NCBI GenBank assembly: GCA_028704125.1
Contig: JAQVLM010000125.1
Coordinates: forward strand, 1-8,032
DNA: 8,032 nt
Reading direction: 5' to 3'
Origin: Opitutales bacterium
GTDB taxonomy: Bacteria > Verrucomicrobiota > Verrucomicrobiia > Opitutales > JAFGAQ01
The notes below the pieces were generated by a model, which was not told the origin of the DNA, ran no database searches, and was given only the letters and a program-made list of their open reading frames with translations. Shown here one piece after another: positions 1 through 7,705 of the stretch. Positions within the stretch are counted from its first letter, which is position 1, and each line of letters opens with the position of its first letter. The translations under genes and the position numbers were made by a program.

Positions 1-21
1 GGTCTATCGCACTTTTATTCA

Positions 22-1257
22 ATGGCATCATCATTTTCCAATCAGTCCCCGGCAAACAGCCCATTGGGAAGCAGACTCAAGGGTCTGTTGCTCTCCTTTG
101 CCTTCTGGAAATGGATTCTCCTCATCGCGGCATTCCTCGTGTTCGGTTTCATCCTTTTCTGGATGTCCATTCCGGAGGTAATTGTTACACGGGCCAAACG
201 TGGAAGCGCACAGGACATCGTGCTGGGAACGGTCGAGGTCAGCGAGTATCACTTGCTTCAACTGCGCAGTGAGCGGGCAGGAACCGTCATCGATGCACCG
301 GTGGAAATCGGGGATCAAGTGAAGGAAGGGCAAATCCTGTTGCGCCTCGACACAGAGGAACAACAACTGCAGCTGGAACGTCTCCTGATCGACAAAGACA
401 ACCATGAGCGGACCCTTGCCATCACCAGGCCTTCGACCTACACCCTTCAAAAGGCACTCGAAGACCTCGAGGAAATGGAACGCGATGTGAAAAGAGGAAT
501 CCGCCCTGAACGCGATCTCGAACTCACCCAGCGCAACCTTCAACAGCTCAGGGAAAACATCCGCAGGCAGGATCTCAATGAGGAGCTCGCAGTCAAAATG
601 AAGGATGCGGGCATAAAGCAGCTCCGTTTGGACATTGAAAAGATGATCATCCGCAGCCCGGTATCCGGAGTGGTGACCAATATCTACGCACGTGAGGGCG
701 ACTTGGTAAGCGCCGGAGCCGTTGCATTCGAGATTATCGACGATCGCCGACTCGTCACCGCGGAAATCAGTGAAGAGGACTTCAACAAAGTCCGCGAAGG
801 GCTGGACTCCAGAGTGCGTTTTCTGGCCTATCCGGACTCCACTTTCAATGCAAAGGTCACGCAGATTCTACCGATGGCGGATCCGATCACCCAACGTTAC
901 AAGATCTACCTGGGAGTGGATATCGAGCCCCGGAAGTTAACACCCGGACTCACCGGCGAAGTCAGTATCATCGTCGGCGAACGCACCAACTCGTTGTTGA
1001 TTCCGAGTCAGGCCATCATCGGCAACAATGTGCTGCGGGTTCGCAACTCCAAAGTCGAGATCGTCCGGGTCACCCCGGGTTTCCGCAGTCTGCTTCAAGT
1101 CGAGATTCTGGATGGCATCCGTGAAGGCGATACCATTATACGTGAAGAACTCACCCGCTTCCGCGATGGAGACCTCGTCCGAATCCAATGGAGCGATTCC
1201 GTGCAAGCAATCGAACCTCCGGCCTCACCGGCCGATGCCCAAGACGCTGCCAAGTGA
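22..1257 (+). CDS. HlyD/MacA-family periplasmic adaptor of an ABC export system
   Basis: This protein is the periplasmic adaptor (membrane fusion protein) of a tripartite export machine, linking an inner-membrane ABC permease to an outer-membrane exit. The 411 residues show a cytoplasmic N-terminal tail, one membrane helix at about 28-49 rich in I, L, F and W, and then the split lipoyl (biotinyl-like) domain: first half about 84-110 (AGTVIDAPVEIGDQVKEGQ), second half about 207-238 (RSPVSGVVTNIYAREGD). Between the halves lies a charged Leu/Glu/Gln-rich helical hairpin (about 112-205), the expected coiled coil. A beta-barrel domain (about 243-320) and a membrane-proximal domain (about 322-390) follow, ending in a Pro/Ala-rich tail. 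There is no lipobox, so it is anchored by the helix. The frame stays open to the window edge, so the true start could lie upstream; this ATG is the first in frame and precedes the membrane helix. The permease gene begins 28 bases later. Family is certain; substrate is unknown. Confidence 0.9.
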   Translation: MASSFSNQSPANSPLGSRLKGLLLSFAFWKWILLIAAFLVFGFILFWMSIPEVIVTRAKRGSAQDIVLGTVEVSEYHLLQLRSERAGTVIDAPVEIGDQVKEGQILLRLDTEEQQLQLERLLIDKDNHERTLAITRPSTYTLQKALEDLEEMERDVKRGIRPERDLELTQRNLQQLRENIRRQDLNEELAVKMKDAGIKQLRLDIEKMIIRSPVSGVVTNIYAREGDLVSAGAVAFEIIDDRRLVTAEISEEDFNKVREGLDSRVRFLAYPDSTFNAKVTQILPMADPITQRYKIYLGVDIEPRKLTPGLTGEVSIIVGERTNSLLIPSQAIIGNNVLRVRNSKVEIVRVTPGFRSLLQVEILDGIREGDTIIREELTRFRDGDLVRIQWSDSVQAIEPPASPADAQDAAK

Positions 1258-1285
1258 TCTCCATCCATACCGCTGAACCGTCATC

Positions 1286-2536
1286 ATGTCTCCCAATTTC
1301 AGGATAGCCGTCCGCTTCCTCCTCTCGAAAAAGCGATCCATGCTCATGAGCTTAGCCGGGATTGTTCTCGGTGTGGGTTTGTTTATCGTCGCGCAGGCAA
1401 ACACAACCGGATTTGAGAAACTCTTCATCAAGACGGTGCTTGGGGCCAACGGGGCCGTGAGGGTTCAGGATAAGTTTCAGGAAACCCTCACCAGTATTCA
1501 GATCGAGCAGGAAGATACCGGCCGACAGTTCGAATTTGGCCGCGCCAGTGGCCGGAAATACCGGCCAGGCGTCGAGCATGCGGACAAGGTCATCGAATCC
1601 CTCTACCAGTTCAGCAACGTTCTTGCCGCATCCAAAGTACTGCGAGGTGCCATTGACGTCTCCAACAATTTCAAAGCCGAGCCAGCACAACTCTTTGGCA
1701 TCGAAAAGGATATGCATATGCTGGTATCCGATCTCGAAGAACAGATCGTCTTCGGGAGCATGCTTGACTTCCAGCGAAACCCGCGGGGCGCACTGGTCGG
1801 TCTGGCACTTGCCGAACGCATGATGATCGAACCGGGGGATTCCATCCTGTTCACGGTAGGCGATGAGTCCCACCGGGTTCTCGTGTCCGGAATCTACGAG
1901 ACCGGTTACCGCGATATCGACCGCGAGCGCATCTTTATCGATATCAACCAGGCCCGCCGCATTCTCAAGCGCCCCCACCAGACAAGCTACATTCAGGTCA
2001 GTTTGTTTGACGTTGAGAAAGCCGATGACGACCGATACCTCATGGAGTCAGTCGTTCAACACATCGTAGCGCCTTGGCAGGAACGCGAGAAAGTGTGGCT
2101 TCAGGTCTTCCAAGCGGTTCGCATCTCCGCCATGATCAGCCTTTCCTCGATTATTTTCATCTCCGGACTCGGCATGTTCAGCACCCTCGCGATTATCATC
2201 ATGGAGAAGACCCGCGAGATCGCCATTCTCCGTTCGATCGGATACACACGGAGGGACGTCACCCACATCTTCATCTGGCAGGGATTCATCGTGACTGTGG
2301 TCGGGATCCTCACTGGATGGCTCACCGGAGCCACCCTCACACTGGTCGCATCCCGACTGCCCATCCGCATCCGCGGTATTTTCTCAACGGACAGTTTTGT
2401 GGTGGACTGGTCCATCTGGCACTACGTCATCGCAGGCATGATCGCGTTCATCTTCGTCATGACGGCCAGTATCATCCCTTCGAGAAGGGCAGCCAAACTG
2501 GAACCGGGAGATGTTATCCGGGGCACCAGTGGCTAA
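1286..2536 (+). CDS. ABC exporter permease of the MacB/LolC/FtsX family
   Basis: This is the membrane subunit of a type VII (MacB-like, mechanotransmission) ABC transporter, expected to act as a homodimer with the ATPase encoded next. The 416 residues give the family layout: a membrane helix at about 19-38, a large periplasmic MacB_PCD-type domain at about 40-275, then three helices at about 278-306, 327-357 and 380-397. The cytoplasmic loop after helix 2 carries the family's coupling motif (MEKTREIAILRSIGYTRRDV, 306-325). The C-terminus ends in the typical SRRAAKLEPGDVIRG stretch (399-413). The N-terminal region (helix 1 followed by TTGFEKLFIKTVLGANG) and the periplasmic GALVGLALAERMMIEPGDSI segment recall LolC/LolE. 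Unlike MacB it has no fused nucleotide-binding domain. It is preceded by the adaptor and followed 22 bases later by the ATPase, so the three are probably one transcript. A Lol-type lipoprotein release role is possible, but the adaptor next door favours a MacAB/DevBCA-like exporter. Confidence 0.92.
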   Translation: MSPNFRIAVRFLLSKKRSMLMSLAGIVLGVGLFIVAQANTTGFEKLFIKTVLGANGAVRVQDKFQETLTSIQIEQEDTGRQFEFGRASGRKYRPGVEHADKVIESLYQFSNVLAASKVLRGAIDVSNNFKAEPAQLFGIEKDMHMLVSDLEEQIVFGSMLDFQRNPRGALVGLALAERMMIEPGDSILFTVGDESHRVLVSGIYETGYRDIDRERIFIDINQARRILKRPHQTSYIQVSLFDVEKADDDRYLMESVVQHIVAPWQEREKVWLQVFQAVRISAMISLSSIIFISGLGMFSTLAIIIMEKTREIAILRSIGYTRRDVTHIFIWQGFIVTVVGILTGWLTGATLTLVASRLPIRIRGIFSTDSFVVDWSIWHYVIAGMIAFIFVMTASIIPSRRAAKLEPGDVIRGTSG

Positions 2537-2558
2537 CCATCCCCTGCCCACGACAAAA

Positions 2559-3266
2559 ATGACCCAAACTGACAAAAAACCCGTTCTCGAATGCAAAGGA
2601 TTGCACCGTTACCTCGGCGATCCGGAACAGCGTGTGCACGTGCTCAAAGGCGTAGACCTGCAACTATTCAGGGGCAACACCTACGCCATCGTCGGACCCT
2701 CCGGGTGCGGAAAAAGCACATTGCTCTACACGCTGGGCCTGCTGGACCGCCAGAATGAGGGAACAATCCTGGTCGACGGGATCGATGTTTCCAAATCAAA
2801 CGAAGACCAGCGGACCCGTATCCGCAACGAGAAGATCGGGTTCGTCTTTCAGTTCCATTTTCTTTTGCCTGAGTTCACCACCACCGAGAACATCATGATC
2901 CCGATGTGGAAGCGCGGCAACCGCAAGACCCTTACCATGGAGCGCCGTGCCCACATGCTCCTCCAATCAGTCGGACTCGGAGACAAAACTGAACGTCTCG
3001 CCAACCGGCTTTCAGGGGGCGAGCAACAGCGCGTGGCGGTTGCCCGTGCCCTTGCAAATGATCCGCCGATCGTATTGGCCGACGAACCGACCGGGAACCT
3101 GGACGTTAAGAATTCAAATATCGTTTTTGAACTCCTTTATCAGCTATCCAAACGTAACAATCAGGCAGTTCTGATCGTCACGCACAATCCCGACATTGCC
3201 AGACGATGCGACTACATTCTGAAAATGAGGGATGGCGTTTTCACCGCTTCCGAATCCGCGGGCTAA
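2559..3266 (+). CDS. ABC exporter ATP-binding protein, LolD-like
   Basis: This cytoplasmic ATPase powers the adaptor-permease pair upstream. With the ATG at 2559 it has 235 residues, the usual size for LolD/MacB-type nucleotide-binding domains. All motifs are intact: Walker A GPSGCGKST (46-54), Q-loop glutamine in FVFQFHFLLPEFTTTENI (Q98), signature LSGGEQQRVA (151-160), Walker B with catalytic glutamate IVLADEPTGNLD (171-182, E176) and the H-loop histidine in VTHNPD (H209). The QFH-LLP-FT-ENI string after the Q-loop is strikingly like that of E. coli LolD. An earlier in-frame ATG at 2511 would overlap the permease gene by 26 bases and add 16 residues (MLSGAPVANHPLPTTK) unlike the start of the family, so I chose 2559. 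The permease gene ends 22 bases upstream. ABC ATPase identity is certain. Lol versus MacB-like function cannot be decided from this subunit. Confidence 0.95.
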   Translation: MTQTDKKPVLECKGLHRYLGDPEQRVHVLKGVDLQLFRGNTYAIVGPSGCGKSTLLYTLGLLDRQNEGTILVDGIDVSKSNEDQRTRIRNEKIGFVFQFHFLLPEFTTTENIMIPMWKRGNRKTLTMERRAHMLLQSVGLGDKTERLANRLSGGEQQRVAVARALANDPPIVLADEPTGNLDVKNSNIVFELLYQLSKRNNQAVLIVTHNPDIARRCDYILKMRDGVFTASESAG

Positions 3267-3316
3267 TGCCGAACGATACGGATTGACACTTACCCATTTC
3301 CTGCATCCCATCGGGC

Positions 3317-3868
3317 ATGACTGAGGACATAGCCACCATTCTCGTTGATGAGAATGCTATCCAGCAAAGGGTTGCCGAGTTGGGACGACAGATTTCCGAA
3401 GACTATCAGGATCGGGATCTGATTCTCGTTGCCATCATCAACGGTGCGCTGCTTTTCACGGCTGACCTCATCCGGCACATCACGGTTCCCGTCAAACTCG
3501 ACTGCATACGGGTTTCCAGTTATCAGGGCGGTATAACGCCTGCATCCGAACCACGGATCATCGACCCGATCCGGATTGACATCGAAGGCGAAAACGTCCT
3601 GCTCATCGACGACATTCTCGACACCGGTAAAACCCTGCGGAAGGTCGTCAAGCAACTCGAAGCCCACAAGCCCCTCAGTATCGCGACCTGTGTGCTGCTC
3701 GACAAACAGACGAATCGTCATGTATCCGAACCCTGTGATTATGTCGGGTTCAACATCGCCGATCATTTTGTCGTTGGTTACGGGCTCGATTTCGCCGAGC
3801 GGTACCGGCACTTACCTTACATTGGAGTCCTCAAGCCCGAACTGCAAAATCCGCCTGAATGGGTATGA
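3317..3868 (+). CDS. hpt: hypoxanthine phosphoribosyltransferase
   Basis: This cytoplasmic purine salvage enzyme transfers the phosphoribosyl group of PRPP to hypoxanthine (and often guanine), giving IMP or GMP. The 183 residues match the family's usual length. The PRPP-binding motif VLLIDDILDTGKTL lies at 94-107, with its acidic pair D98-D99 and the phosphate loop DTGKT. The mobile loop Ser-Tyr pair is in VSSYQGG (66-72), the pyrophosphate-loop segment is AIINGALLF (39-47), and the purine-contacting lysine is in LLDKQTNRH (K130). The C-terminal block DFAERYRHLPYIGVLKPE (158-175) is typical of bacterial HPRT. The ATG at 3317 gives a normal N-terminus. It stands 50 bases after the ATPase gene, and its TGA overlaps the ATG of the peptide-binding protein gene, so it is probably co-transcribed and translationally coupled with that importer. 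No usual purine gene neighbours such as tilS or ftsH are present. Confidence 0.95.
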   Translation: MTEDIATILVDENAIQQRVAELGRQISEDYQDRDLILVAIINGALLFTADLIRHITVPVKLDCIRVSSYQGGITPASEPRIIDPIRIDIEGENVLLIDDILDTGKTLRKVVKQLEAHKPLSIATCVLLDKQTNRHVSEPCDYVGFNIADHFVVGYGLDFAERYRHLPYIGVLKPELQNPPEWV

Positions 3869-5517
3869 TCCGAAGGTGCTTGCTCTGGCGTTTCATTCCT
3901 CAGGGTATCCTTTTGTCCGTTTTCGCGCTGGTTTTAGTTGGGTGTTCCGACAACCGGACGCCCGTTGAGATTGCTTCGGCCCAAGGCATACTGCTATTGG
4001 GCAACGGTTCCGAGCCGCATGGTCTCGATCCTCACCTCACCACCGGGGTTCCTGAACACAACATCCTCCACTCGATCTTTGAAGGGCTCATCGCTTATCA
4101 CCCAACCGACGAAAGCGCGCCCGAACCCGGCGTCGCCGAAAAATGGGAGTGCAACAGCGATGCGACAGTTTGGACGTTTCACCTGCGCCACGACGCCCGT
4201 TGGAGCAATGGAGATCCGGTAACAGCCTCAGATTTCAGCTATTCCTTCCGCCGTATTCTCTCGCCTGCGCTTGGAGCACAATACGCCGATCAATTGATCG
4301 TTCTCAAGGGAGCGGAGGATTACCTCAAAGGCAACACAAGCGACTTTTCAACTGTAGGGGTCGAGGTTCTGGATGAGCATACCCTCCGGCTCCACTTGGT
4401 TGGGCCCACACCCCATCTTCCCGGAATGCTCAAACATAACGCATGGTATCCCGTCAACCCCGGGGTTATCGAATCATTCGGGAGCATCGACAGCCGCGAG
4501 TCCGACTGGACCCGCCCGGAAAACCTCGTCGGAAATGGTGCATTCCGCATTTCCAAATGGGTCACCAACAGCTACCTTGAAGTGGTCAAGAGCGACAGTT
4601 ATTGGGATGCGGACAGGGTCAGCATCAAGGGGATCCGCTTCTTCCCAATTGAAAAAGCAAGCACGGAGGAAGCGGCCTTCCGTGCGGGGCAGATCCATTA
4701 TTGCTCCAATATTCCCATTGACCGTATTGCGTATTACCGATCCCGGCATCCGCAAGTCATTCGCTTCGACGACTATCTGGGAACCTACTTCTACCGGTTC
4801 AATACAACCCGCCCGCCGCTTGACAATCCTTTGGTCCGCCGCGCTCTCACACTCGCAATCGACACCGGACTCATTGTAAGGGAAGTAACCAAGGGCGGTG
4901 AACAACCCGCCCGCGGTTTCGTATACGATGGAGTGTCGGGTTACCGGACTCCCGGCAACCTGCAATTCGATCCGGTCGAAGCAAAACGACTGCTCGCGGA
5001 TGCAGGGTTTCCGGGTGGAGCGGGTTTTCCAAAAATGGAAATCCTCATCAATACGCAGGAGGCCCACAAAATGATCGCCGAAGCAATCCAGCAAATGTGG
5101 CGGGATCATCTCGGGATTGATATTGGGGTCGTCAATCAGGAATGGAAGGTATACCTCGATAATCAGGACAACCTGAGATACGATATCTCGCGCTCCGGTT
5201 GGATTGGAGACTACGTGGACCCCATCACTTTTCTCATGATTTGGACTTCAGACAGCGGCAACAATCAAACGGGATGGAGCAATCGCCGCTATGATGCGCT
5301 TTATAAACAAGTCCTCCTGACAGGGGATCCGCACCATCGCAACGCACTCATGAGGGAAATGGAGAGCATCTTCCTCGAGGAGCTTCCAGCTGCTCCCATC
5401 TACTGGTATACCCGAAAATACCTCATCCATCCGGATGTTAAAAACTGGCACCCCAAATTGCTCGACTACCACCCCTTCAAGTTCATTCAATTGGAACCCA
5501 CCGGCTTTCGCCTCTGA
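3865..5517 (+). CDS. oppA: oligopeptide ABC transporter substrate-binding lipoprotein
   Basis: This periplasmic receptor captures oligopeptides for the OppBC permeases encoded downstream. It belongs to solute-binding family 5 and has 550 residues with the chosen start, close to OppA (about 540). A signal peptide with Arg residues and a hydrophobic core leads to the lipobox LVGC (24-27), so the mature protein should be lipid-anchored at C27. Family landmarks are a GSEPHGLDPH start of the mature domain (48-57), the SBP_bac_5 signature HDARWSNGDPVTASDFSYSF (109-128), NTTRPPLDNPLVRRALTLAI (313-332), and an OppA-like ligand-site segment with EWKVYLDN and SGWIGDYVDP (426-453). ATG 3865 overlaps the hpt stop as ATGA. 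An in-frame ATG at 3859 would add only Met-Gly and cannot be excluded. The gene ends 14 bases before oppB. Binding specificity (peptides, murein peptides or other) cannot be read from the sequence. Confidence 0.94.
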   Translation: MIRRCLLWRFIPQGILLSVFALVLVGCSDNRTPVEIASAQGILLLGNGSEPHGLDPHLTTGVPEHNILHSIFEGLIAYHPTDESAPEPGVAEKWECNSDATVWTFHLRHDARWSNGDPVTASDFSYSFRRILSPALGAQYADQLIVLKGAEDYLKGNTSDFSTVGVEVLDEHTLRLHLVGPTPHLPGMLKHNAWYPVNPGVIESFGSIDSRESDWTRPENLVGNGAFRISKWVTNSYLEVVKSDSYWDADRVSIKGIRFFPIEKASTEEAAFRAGQIHYCSNIPIDRIAYYRSRHPQVIRFDDYLGTYFYRFNTTRPPLDNPLVRRALTLAIDTGLIVREVTKGGEQPARGFVYDGVSGYRTPGNLQFDPVEAKRLLADAGFPGGAGFPKMEILINTQEAHKMIAEAIQQMWRDHLGIDIGVVNQEWKVYLDNQDNLRYDISRSGWIGDYVDPITFLMIWTSDSGNNQTGWSNRRYDALYKQVLLTGDPHHRNALMREMESIFLEELPAAPIYWYTRKYLIHPDVKNWHPKLLDYHPFKFIQLEPTGFRL

Positions 5518-5531
5518 GACCCTTCCGATTC

Positions 5532-6548
5532 ATGCTACGCTTCCTGATCAGTCGACTACTGCAAACCATTCTGGTGCTCTACCTGATCGCCACAGTGGTG
5601 TTTGTCATGATGAAGGCCGTTCCGGGCGGTCCATTCAGTCAGGAACGGAATGTGTCAGAGCACATCCTGCGCAAACTCGAAGAACAGTATGGGCTCAATG
5701 ATCCACTTCATGTGCAGTATGCCAAATACATGTGGAACATCACACCCAAGCGATTCTCACCAGGGGCACTGCTGCGGTTTGATCTGAAGGAAGGGCTCGG
5801 CATCGATTTCGGATACTCGTTCCGGTATGAGGGACGGACGGTCAATCAACTCATCGCCGAGGCACTCCCGGTGTCCGCCGAATTGGGTTTCTACGCCCTC
5901 ATCATCGCCGCATTTCTAGGGATTTCAACCGGTTCACTCGCGGCCTTGAAACAGAATACCGCATGGGACCACATTCCCATGGGGGTCGTCATGGTCGGGA
6001 TCTGCCTGCCCACCTTTGTGATGGGTCCCATCCTCATTCTCATTTTTGGATTCTGGGTGCCCGAATCCATTCGACTGCCCGTCCTGTTTTGGGAACCATC
6101 CTACGACGCATCGTGGATGGAAAGCCTGCGCTACCGCATCCTGCCCGCAATGACGCTGGGGCTGTACTATGCGGCCGGGATCGCCCGCCTGACCCGTGGA
6201 AGCATGCTTGAAGTACTCGGGCAAGACTACATCCGCACAGCCCGAGCCAAAGGAGTGAGTCCATTCAACGTGGTGGTCAAACATGGACTGCGCACGGGCA
6301 TGATTCCCGTCATATCCTATCTTGGACCAGTCGCTGCCCACCTCATCACCGGCTCTTTTGTCATCGAATACATTTTCATGCTCCCGGGGCTGGGCCGCCA
6401 CCTGATCAACGCCGCCCTCAATCGCGATTATACCCTCATCATGGGGACCGTTCTCGTGTATGCGGCAATCCTCATCCTGTTCAACTTCATTGTGGATACC
6501 TTGCTGGTTTGGCTGAATCCCAGACTGCGCCTCGGGTCCAACCCATGA
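5532..6548 (+). CDS. oppB: oligopeptide ABC transporter permease OppB
   Basis: This is one of the two inner-membrane subunits that form the peptide channel. The 338 residues show the BPD_transp_1 layout: a first helix at about 9-29 followed by the family's KAVPGGPF motif (28-35), a periplasmic segment, then helices at about 113-139, 149-175, 203-221, 258-281 and 302-324. The cytoplasmic EAA loop that contacts the ATPase is clear: ARLTRGSMLEVLGQDYIRTA (218-237) continuing through RAKGVSPFNVVVKHGLR. The FVIEYIFMLPGLGRHLINA block (276-294) is typical of OppB/DppB. It is about 30 residues longer than E. coli OppB (306); much of the extra length falls in the periplasmic segment around 70-92, between QYAKYMWNI and GLGIDFGYSF. 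The start ATG lies 14 bases after oppA with no Shine-Dalgarno sequence. Its stop TGA overlaps the ATG of oppC, implying coupled translation. Confidence 0.95.
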   Translation: MLRFLISRLLQTILVLYLIATVVFVMMKAVPGGPFSQERNVSEHILRKLEEQYGLNDPLHVQYAKYMWNITPKRFSPGALLRFDLKEGLGIDFGYSFRYEGRTVNQLIAEALPVSAELGFYALIIAAFLGISTGSLAALKQNTAWDHIPMGVVMVGICLPTFVMGPILILIFGFWVPESIRLPVLFWEPSYDASWMESLRYRILPAMTLGLYYAAGIARLTRGSMLEVLGQDYIRTARAKGVSPFNVVVKHGLRTGMIPVISYLGPVAAHLITGSFVIEYIFMLPGLGRHLINAALNRDYTLIMGTVLVYAAILILFNFIVDTLLVWLNPRLRLGSNP

Positions 6549-7450
6549 AACGGATCCCCATGACTGAATCGTCGCAATTATCCACGCAAAACCCCTCCCG
6601 ATTGGTCCGTTCGCCATGGGGCGAGGCATGGATTCGCCTAACAAAGAATCACATGGCAATCGCGGGACTGGTTTGCTTTTCGACGATCACGCTCCTCTGC
6701 CTGCTTGCGCCATGGATTGCTCCATTTGAGCCCAACGAACAAAACCTTCTCAAGGGCCCCACTCCACCGGGGAGCACCCACTGGTTCGGCACCGACACAC
6801 TGGGACGCGACCTGGCTGCACGCACCTTGTTCGGGGGGCGCATCTCAATCGCCGTCGGCTTTGCAGCCACACTCGTCGCCATGACCATTGGCGTGGCATG
6901 GGGCGCCATAGCAGGCTACTGCGGAGGATGGATTGACGCCGTCATGATGCGCATCGTCGATATTCTGTATTCGCTGCCATTCATGATTTTCGTCATCCTG
7001 CTGATGACGATCTTCGAACGCAGCCTCCTCTTGCTTTTCGTGGCAATCGGATGCGTGGAATGGCTAACCCTCTCGCGCATCGTCCGGGGGCAAATGCTGC
7101 AACTCAAAACCATGCCCTACATCGACGCGGCCCGCGCACTCGGGGTGCGCCGGACCCGGCTCATCATCCGCCACATCATCCCCAACCTGCTCGGACCGGT
7201 AATCATTTACTCCACCCTCACGGTACCTGCAGTCATGCTCTTGGAATCCTCCCTCAGCTTCCTCGGACTGGGAGTGCAACCACCCGACAGTTCCTGGGGA
7301 TCCCTCATCAACGATGGTGCCGAGAAAATGGTTTCCTATCCATGGCTCCTCATCTTCCCCTCCATCTTTTTCTCCCTAACCCTATTTTCGCTCAATTTCC
7401 TGGGAGATGGCCTCCGGGACGCCCTCGATCCCAAATCCAAGGACGCATAA
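6545..7450 (+). CDS. oppC: oligopeptide ABC transporter permease OppC
   Basis: This is the second membrane subunit of the peptide importer and pairs with OppB. With ATG 6545 it has 301 residues, almost exactly the length of E. coli OppC (302). It has an N-terminal cytoplasmic tail, a first helix at about 38-60, and the OppC/DppC signature HWFGTDTLGRDLAARTLFGG (79-98). More helices follow at about 101-126, 136-157, 160-177, 215-240 and 266-287. The EAA loop is at 179-214 (RGQMLQLKTMPYIDAARALG and the following VRRTRLIIRHIIPN). The LGLGVQPPDSSWGSLINDG stretch (240-258) is strongly conserved in this subfamily. ATG 6545 overlaps the oppB stop as ATGA; a TTG at 6509 would add 12 residues inside oppB and is less likely. 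No oppD or oppF follows within the 582 bases left in the window. Confidence 0.95.
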   Translation: MKRIPMTESSQLSTQNPSRLVRSPWGEAWIRLTKNHMAIAGLVCFSTITLLCLLAPWIAPFEPNEQNLLKGPTPPGSTHWFGTDTLGRDLAARTLFGGRISIAVGFAATLVAMTIGVAWGAIAGYCGGWIDAVMMRIVDILYSLPFMIFVILLMTIFERSLLLLFVAIGCVEWLTLSRIVRGQMLQLKTMPYIDAARALGVRRTRLIIRHIIPNLLGPVIIYSTLTVPAVMLLESSLSFLGLGVQPPDSSWGSLINDGAEKMVSYPWLLIFPSIFFSLTLFSLNFLGDGLRDALDPKSKDA

Positions 7451-7500
7451 GACCTCCGCCCACCTGATCCGCTTTTGTTTTATCCAATCGCGTGATACAC

Positions 7501-7560
7501 CCTATCTTTATTATTAATCGCACTTCTAATTAATTATATAATCCTTTAATAAAATAGAAA
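7501..7560. promoter_or_regulatory. A+T-rich block, possible promoter or upstream element
   Basis: Only 11 of these 60 bases are G or C by hand count, far below the genes before it. The block holds the 10-bp palindrome taattaatta (7527-7536) and, overlapping its end, a perfect -10-like tataat at 7537-7542. The best -35 at a 17-base spacing is ttaatc (7514-7519), a poor match, so a sigma-70 promoter is only possible. No gene with a credible start lies immediately downstream on the + strand. It could equally be a DNA-bending or nucleoid-protein binding tract, or simply an unselected spacer. Confidence 0.25.
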
Positions 7561-7705
7561 TCCATCGCATTCATATTGTCATATTCATCGGTGTTGTGTA
7601 AGTAACTGCAAAACATGGAGATGTATCATAGTCACCAAGGTCATGCGGGCGCTTGGGGCGGGTGTTGCATTACCCATGAACAGCATCTTGGGCCCATAGC
7701 AAAGA

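Noticed and set aside
6..14. 9-base repeat atcgcactt shared with 7517-7525
   Set aside because: Many 9-base repeats are expected by chance in 8 kb; the flanks do not match well enough to suggest an element.
1352..1978. 208-codon minus-strand frame inside the permease gene
   Set aside because: Antisense shadow of the periplasmic domain; no start signal or family resemblance.
2511..2558. Upstream ATG for the ATPase gene
   Set aside because: Adds 16 residues unlike any LolD-type N-terminus and overlaps the permease gene by 26 bases; ATG 2559 gives the family's normal length.
3283..3311. Perfect TTGACA before hpt, as a promoter
   Set aside because: At 17 bases spacing the -10 would be tcccat (3 of 6 matches), and transcription would start about at the ATG. 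Too weak to annotate, though a leaderless start is not excluded.
4474..5109. 211-codon minus-strand frame inside oppA
   Set aside because: Antisense shadow of a strongly conserved gene, with no domain.
6509..6544. Upstream TTG start for oppC
   Set aside because: ATG 6545 overlaps the oppB stop as ATGA and gives the expected OppC length.
5934..6659. 241-codon open frame on the minus strand across oppB and oppC
   Set aside because: It lies antisense to two conserved permease genes, and its translation is His/Gly/Asp-rich with no recognisable domain. Codon bias of the real genes explains it.
7451..7485. T-rich run after oppC (7473-7481) as a terminator
   Set aside because: No G+C-rich stem precedes the run, so it is not a recognisable intrinsic terminator.
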